Assembly (NCBI GenBank): GCA_004123355.1 | Contig: SCHM01000002.1 | Span: 10,513,569 to 10,577,568, forward strand | DNA length: 64,000 nt | Direction: 5' to 3' | DNA from: Amphirosellinia nigrospora | Taxonomy: Eukaryota > Ascomycota > Sordariomycetes > Xylariales > Xylariaceae | Shown: in pieces, positions 60,025 through 64,000 of the stretch | How positions within the stretch are numbered: position 1 is the first letter of the stretch | Layout of the letters: each line of letters opens with the position of its first letter | Translations under genes and position numbers: made by a program | Notes under the pieces: generated by a model | What the model saw: the letters and a program-made list of their open reading frames with translations, nothing else | Told to the model about the DNA's origin: nothing | Databases searched by the model: none

Positions 60025-62531
60025 ACAGCATCAGCTGTCCACCCAAGGGTGTTTGGAGATGAGTTCAATGTGAGGTACTGTTTGTTGGAGATGAGTTCCG
60101 TGAGAGGTGCTGTTTTTCCTCTTGTAACAACGACAATAGGGAGCCCAACTCCTCGTCGGTTCAAGTTTATGATTGATACCCAATTCCCATCAGTTAAGAG
60201 GGATGGACAAGGAAGAAGAAGCAACTGTATATACACTTCTTCACGTGTCCGCAAGGCGTAATCGGCAGCGGTGGCGTTGGTCGAGGCATATTCCCTGTAA
60301 ATATAGATAGTTTCGAAGACACGTGCATAGTCTGTGGAGTGTAAAGAGAAGGGGGATCACCACAGTGGTATCTGCCGAGGGTTTAAAATTAATTCAAAAA
60401 AATTAATAATTCCGATATTGATGACATGTTTGTTCAGGTCATATTGGGGTATTTCCTCCTGAATATGGCCGGTGTCGTGTATGCCGCTCTCCTAGAGGGG
60501 TGTTTTGTTTGTGTCTCGATTAGAGCTTTTTGGCCGCCGTTATAGTGTTGTCCAATTTAACTCAACTCTCCTGGAGACGAAAGAAAATGCTTTGGTCTGA
60601 CAAGCCTGGCATGATAATTATGCCTGTATGAGCTATTTTGTGCGGTAATAGCTGCAGTCATGAACAAGCGACAAGACGAGCGCCGCTAGCTATAGGAACA
60701 CCAATGATAGTGAGCGGGGTTGGGTATAACTTCTCGTATTTTGCCACCGCCATAGACCGAGAGGCGATCGCCTAGGACGTCTTAAAAAGCTTTGGCTATC
60801 CGGAGGAGGCACGTCTAGCGGCGTTGATTGCAGGATATCGTGCTGGCACCCGAATAATGGTTTTCCCAGAGTATGAGAGAAAAGTATCCTTCCTCTTATA
60901 ACCTCAGTCGCGGGCAAGTGACGTTCTTCCAGAGACAAAAAAAGCCGCCAGAATGCCCCATGCCGGCGCTCAACGAGAATGATAGAAGAGCGCACCCGGA
61001 TGGTGGGGGGCCTTGACTCATCGAGGGACATGATTTTCGAAGGAAACGAGGGGAAAAGAGGGATGGAAAAACTAGTTGCGTCTAGGCAAAAAGATGTCAG
61101 CGGACGTCGTCGAGGGCGAGAGGAGACGGTCGTGCGACCAACTCACTCATGGTGAGGTCAGACAAGGTGTCAGGTGCAGAAACATGCATCACCTCATGGA
61201 GATGAGAGCTTCGCGAGGGAAATACCAGCCGGCGAGGCGCCCGGATTTTAGATCCATGCTATAGAGCAGAGACGAGAGGAGCTTGGGCACAAGAATAGGG
61301 AAGAAAAAAAGAAGCGGAAGGGGCCACTTTGGTGTTGCGGTTTTCTTGCGAGAGGCCGGGCGGGTGGGCGTAGTAAGGTTAGCAGGTAGGGTCAGTAGGT
61401 CAAGAAGAATAATAGCCGTCGGCCAAGTTGTGGGACTCCCGGACTAGGAAGGCCGCCGCCTGCTTCTGGTACCTACCTTCGACCCTTCGACCATTACTGG
61501 ACTGGATTGTGGGCTAGCAGCGCCCGTCCCCGCCGCGCCCCACTCTTCCACACTTAACATAGAGTAGCATTCAGTCAGGTGGGAAATAACCGCATGCCTC
61601 TTGCGAAATCAAAATCATAAAAATGAGCTATAGTTATAATAACCATGAATATCTCTGTTCAAACTAGAGAGTTAACATGATTATCCCTTGACGCGAAATT
61701 TATTAAAACAAAAAAAACATCGCAACAAAGGGAGTTCGTGCTGTCTCGAGTTGAAATGTTTGCTCTTACAGCAGTTTCGGAATCTGCATCGCTAGCAAGG
61801 TAGGTTACAGGTGTTCAGCCTCACTTTTCGAGGACACACGTCCAATGATATTTTTCGAGGACACACGTCCAATGATATCACGCAGAATCCACATGACATC
61901 AACCCACGCCAAATACCATCCACGTTTTCTTTGGGCCTTGCTGCCCAAACACGTAAATGGTCGTGTGCTGGTGCCTCTGATACCATTGAAGGATATTTAG
62001 GTGTTGTCCAGTGTAGTTATTGTCCCGTTTATAAAACTTTTTTCAATTAAATACCTAGATACTAACGATGTAACATGTCCAAGCAAGGCATGTTCAAAAA
62101 CGGGACTGGGCGTACCTAGGTACCGGCGCCAATGAGACCTGGGTGGTGAGGTCGTTTTAACTGTACCGCGTTGGTGCATAATGTGCTTTGATGCAATGAA
62201 ATCCATAGGTACTCCGTACCTACCTCTTATATGGGGTAAGTACCTAGTCTGCGATGACAGCGGGAATGCGTTGGAATTGTTGACATGGATCAGCCCCACC
62301 CCACCATGAATTGCGCCATGAATGCGAATGCCCCTCATGAGCTTTCATTTCCAATATACGCGTCGAAAGTGATCTATTTGGATTCGCTATTGGGAAATGG
62401 AATAAGCGGAGAGTTTTACTTTCCGCCTTGTGTCTACTCAGCTCACAACCTCCATCCCCGGACCTGACCCTTCGTGGCATTGCATCGCATCGCATCGCAT
62501 TGCCTAAGCACACCAGCAGCAACCAAGCGCA
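60025..62531. other. Spacer EPL1 / KAE1, 2.5 kb
   Basis: No recognised gene. It holds an AT-rich island near 60385-60410, a perfect 27-bp tandem duplication at 61825-61878 and TAGGTACC-type motifs near 62105-62240. GCATCGCATCGCATCGCATT repeats lie just upstream of KAE1 at about 62480-62502. Confidence 0.5.
61825..61878. repeat. Perfect 27-bp tandem duplication
   Basis: The unit TTTTCGAGGACACACGTCCA (first 20 bases) plus ATGATAT occurs twice in a row without mismatch. Seen directly. Confidence 0.9.
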
Positions 62532-63647
62532 ATGGCGGCGCCGGTCGACAAAATACCCAGCGATGCGCTGATATCCCTCGGCTGCGAAGGCAGCGCGAAC
62601 AAGCTCGGGATCGGCATCATCGCGCACGACCCGACGACGGGGAAGTCGAGCATCCTCGCCAACATCCGGCACACCTTCGTGTCGCCGCCGGGGAGGGGTT
62701 CCTGCCCAAGGACACGGCCAAGCACCACCGGTCGTTCTTCGTGCGGGTGGCGCGGTCGGCCCTGCGCGCCGCGGGGTCGCGCCGTCGCGGCTGTCGTGCA
62801 TCTGCTACACCAAGGGGCCCGGCATGGGCGCGCCGCTGCAGAGCGTCGCCGTCGCGGCGCGCACCCTCTCGCTGCTCTGGGACCGGCCGCTCGTGGGCGT
62901 GAACCACTGCGTGGGCCACATCGAGATGGGCCGCGAGATCACGGGCGCCGGCAACCCCGTCGTGCTGTATGTGTCGGGCGGGAACACGCAGGTCATCGCC
63001 TACGCGGAGCGGCGGTACCGCATCTTTGGCGAGACGCTCGACATCGCCGTCGGCAACTGCCTCGACCGCTTCGCGCGCACGCTGGCCATCAGCAACGACC
63101 CGGCCCCGGGCTACAACATCGAGCAGCTGGCGAAGCAGGGCGCCGGCGCCGGCGTCCTCCTCGACCTGCCCTACGCCGTCAAGGCATGGACTGCAGCTTT
63201 AGCGGGATCCTGGCCGCAGCCGACATCCTGGCCGCGCAGATGCGGGAGCAGGACGCGCGGGAGGCGCGCGGGGAACCGGCGGTCGACGAGGCCGCGGGCG
63301 AGGTCAGGATCACGCCCGCGGCGCTCTGCTACAGTCTCCAGGAGACCGCGTACGCGATGCTAGTCGAGATCACGGAGCGCGCCATGGCGCACGTGGGTAG
63401 CACGGAGGTCCTCGTCGTCGGCGGCGTCGGCTGCAATGAGCGGCTGCAGGCCATGATGGGCCAAATGGCCGCCGAGCGCGGTGGCTCCGTTTACGCTACC
63501 GACGAACGTTTCTGCATCGACAACGGCATAATGATTGCGCACGCCGGCCTCCTGGCCTTCGAAACCGGCTTCCGCACCCCGCTTGCCGAGAGCACGTGTA
63601 CACAGCGCTTCCGGACCGACGAAGTCTACGTGAAATGGCGAGACTAG
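62532..63647 (+). CDS. KAE1: KAE1/OSGEP, tRNA N6-threonylcarbamoyladenosine synthase subunit
   Basis: Catalytic subunit of the KEOPS/EKC complex, which makes t6A37 in ANN-decoding tRNAs. It starts [20 protein letters not shown] with the ASKH nucleotide-binding fold. After repair it reads [33 protein letters not shown], the metal-binding HxxxH block [58 protein letters not shown] and [20 protein letters not shown], ending with [14 protein letters not shown] and [13 protein letters not shown]. Three one-G losses (about 62692, 62774 and 63184) shift the frame through all three phases and restore it, so the protein end is in the start frame. All metal ligands are visible. About 372 aa, close to the family norm. 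The local DNA is very GC-rich. Confidence 0.95.
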   Translation: MAAPVDKIPSDALISLGCEGSANKLGIGIIAHDPTTGKSSILANIRHTFVSPPGRGSCPRTRPSTTGRSSCGWRGRPCAPRGRAVAAVVHLLHQGARHGRAAAERRRRGAHPLAALGPAARGREPLRGPHRDGPRDHGRRQPRRAVCVGREHAGHRLRGAAVPHLWRDARHRRRQLPRPLRAHAGHQQRPGPGLQHRAAGEAGRRRRRPPRPALRRQGMDCSFSGILAAADILAAQMREQDAREARGEPAVDEAAGEVRITPAALCYSLQETAYAMLVEITERAMAHVGSTEVLVVGGVGCNERLQAMMGQMAAERGGSVYATDERFCIDNGIMIAHAGLLAFETGFRTPLAESTCTQRFRTDEVYVKWRD

Positions 63648-64000
63648 AGGCGGCGATCATAGAATCTAAAAAGTGAAGCCGCCAAATCACGAGCGGGTTT
63701 AATAGAGAAAGTCCTGATAATGTCTAGACGAGTGGCCTCATATACCAAAGAACAAGTAGACATGCCAGGCAATACAACTCACGGGCAGAGAGATGCCATT
63801 CCGTTTTGTAAGTCGGGGCAATGCGCCATAGTACAGCGAAGAGCATCCCTTCCCGTAAACAGGCCGCGCCGATAGAGGGGAAGACGAACATAGTTGAAGA
63901 ACTGTTAGAACATTACTAGGGGACCTATTACTACCTCTAACGTGTCTACAAGCCAAGGCCTCTTCATCATCGAGCCAGGCTGGCTAACGTGAAGCTCCTG
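63648..64000. other. Right-edge spacer
   Basis: Downstream of KAE1, no gene recognised before the window ends. A minus-strand frame at 63738-63956 has no known content. Confidence 0.5.

Noticed and set aside
1-64000. CRISPR arrays, tRNA and rRNA genes
   Set aside because: Scanned by eye for regularly spaced repeats and for GGTTCGAATCC-type T-arms on both strands; none was found. A covariance-model search would be needed for certainty.

Overview
The window is nuclear DNA of a filamentous ascomycete (Pezizomycotina), probably a sordariomycete. The support is many short introns (about 45-170 bp, GT..AG with CTAAC/CTGAC-like branch sites, plus one GC..AG), single-copy housekeeping genes with characteristic fungal architecture, long non-coding spacers, an AT-rich RIP-like relic, and intergenic TAGGTACCTA-type motifs. 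Species cannot be fixed from the sequence alone. No tRNA, rRNA, CRISPR array or intact transposase was seen.

Layout, left to right: a GT15 alpha-1,2-mannosyltransferase (KRE2/MNT1, -) divergent from a gamma-tubulin complex component of the GCP5 type (+); a 0.4 kb inverted-repeat element with an AT-rich core; the nine-exon splicing factor YJU2/CWC16 (+); a small Ser/Thr-rich protein (-); about 6.3 kb without recognisable genes; two uncharacterised proteins (-), one highly acidic with a GC-AG intron; the CAF16-type ABC ATPase (+); kinetochore protein CENP-I/Mis6 (-); the C-terminal part of a GH3-GNAT fusion (+); about 5 kb of promoter-like spacer; tuberin TSC2 (-) divergent from exportin CSE1 (+); splicing factor ESS2 (-); a degenerate methyltransferase (+) followed by a pentapeptide-repeat protein (+); an NADPH-dependent FMN reductase (-); calcineurin B (-); 3-phosphoglycerate dehydrogenase (-); EPL1 of NuA4 (+); and the tRNA t6A synthase subunit KAE1 (+).

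The genes form no pathway cluster. They are core cell-biology genes: splicing (YJU2, ESS2), spindle and kinetochore (GCP5, CENP-I), TOR and calcium signalling (TSC2, calcineurin B), nuclear export, chromatin, glycosylation, serine synthesis and tRNA modification. No convincing new multi-gene system was found.

The strongest global signal is that almost every conserved gene is broken by frameshifts, nearly all of them one-base losses in short homopolymers (about 35 sites; nine in CSE1, three in KAE1), while the protein sequence on both sides stays intact. Because several of these genes are essential in yeasts, sequencing or consensus error is much more likely than pseudogenisation. Exceptions that may be real decay are the methyltransferase (lost SAM-binding loop plus an in-frame stop) and the GH3-GNAT gene (catalytic GH3 domain missing). 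CDS spans below run from the inferred start to the inferred stop and include introns and frameshift sites.
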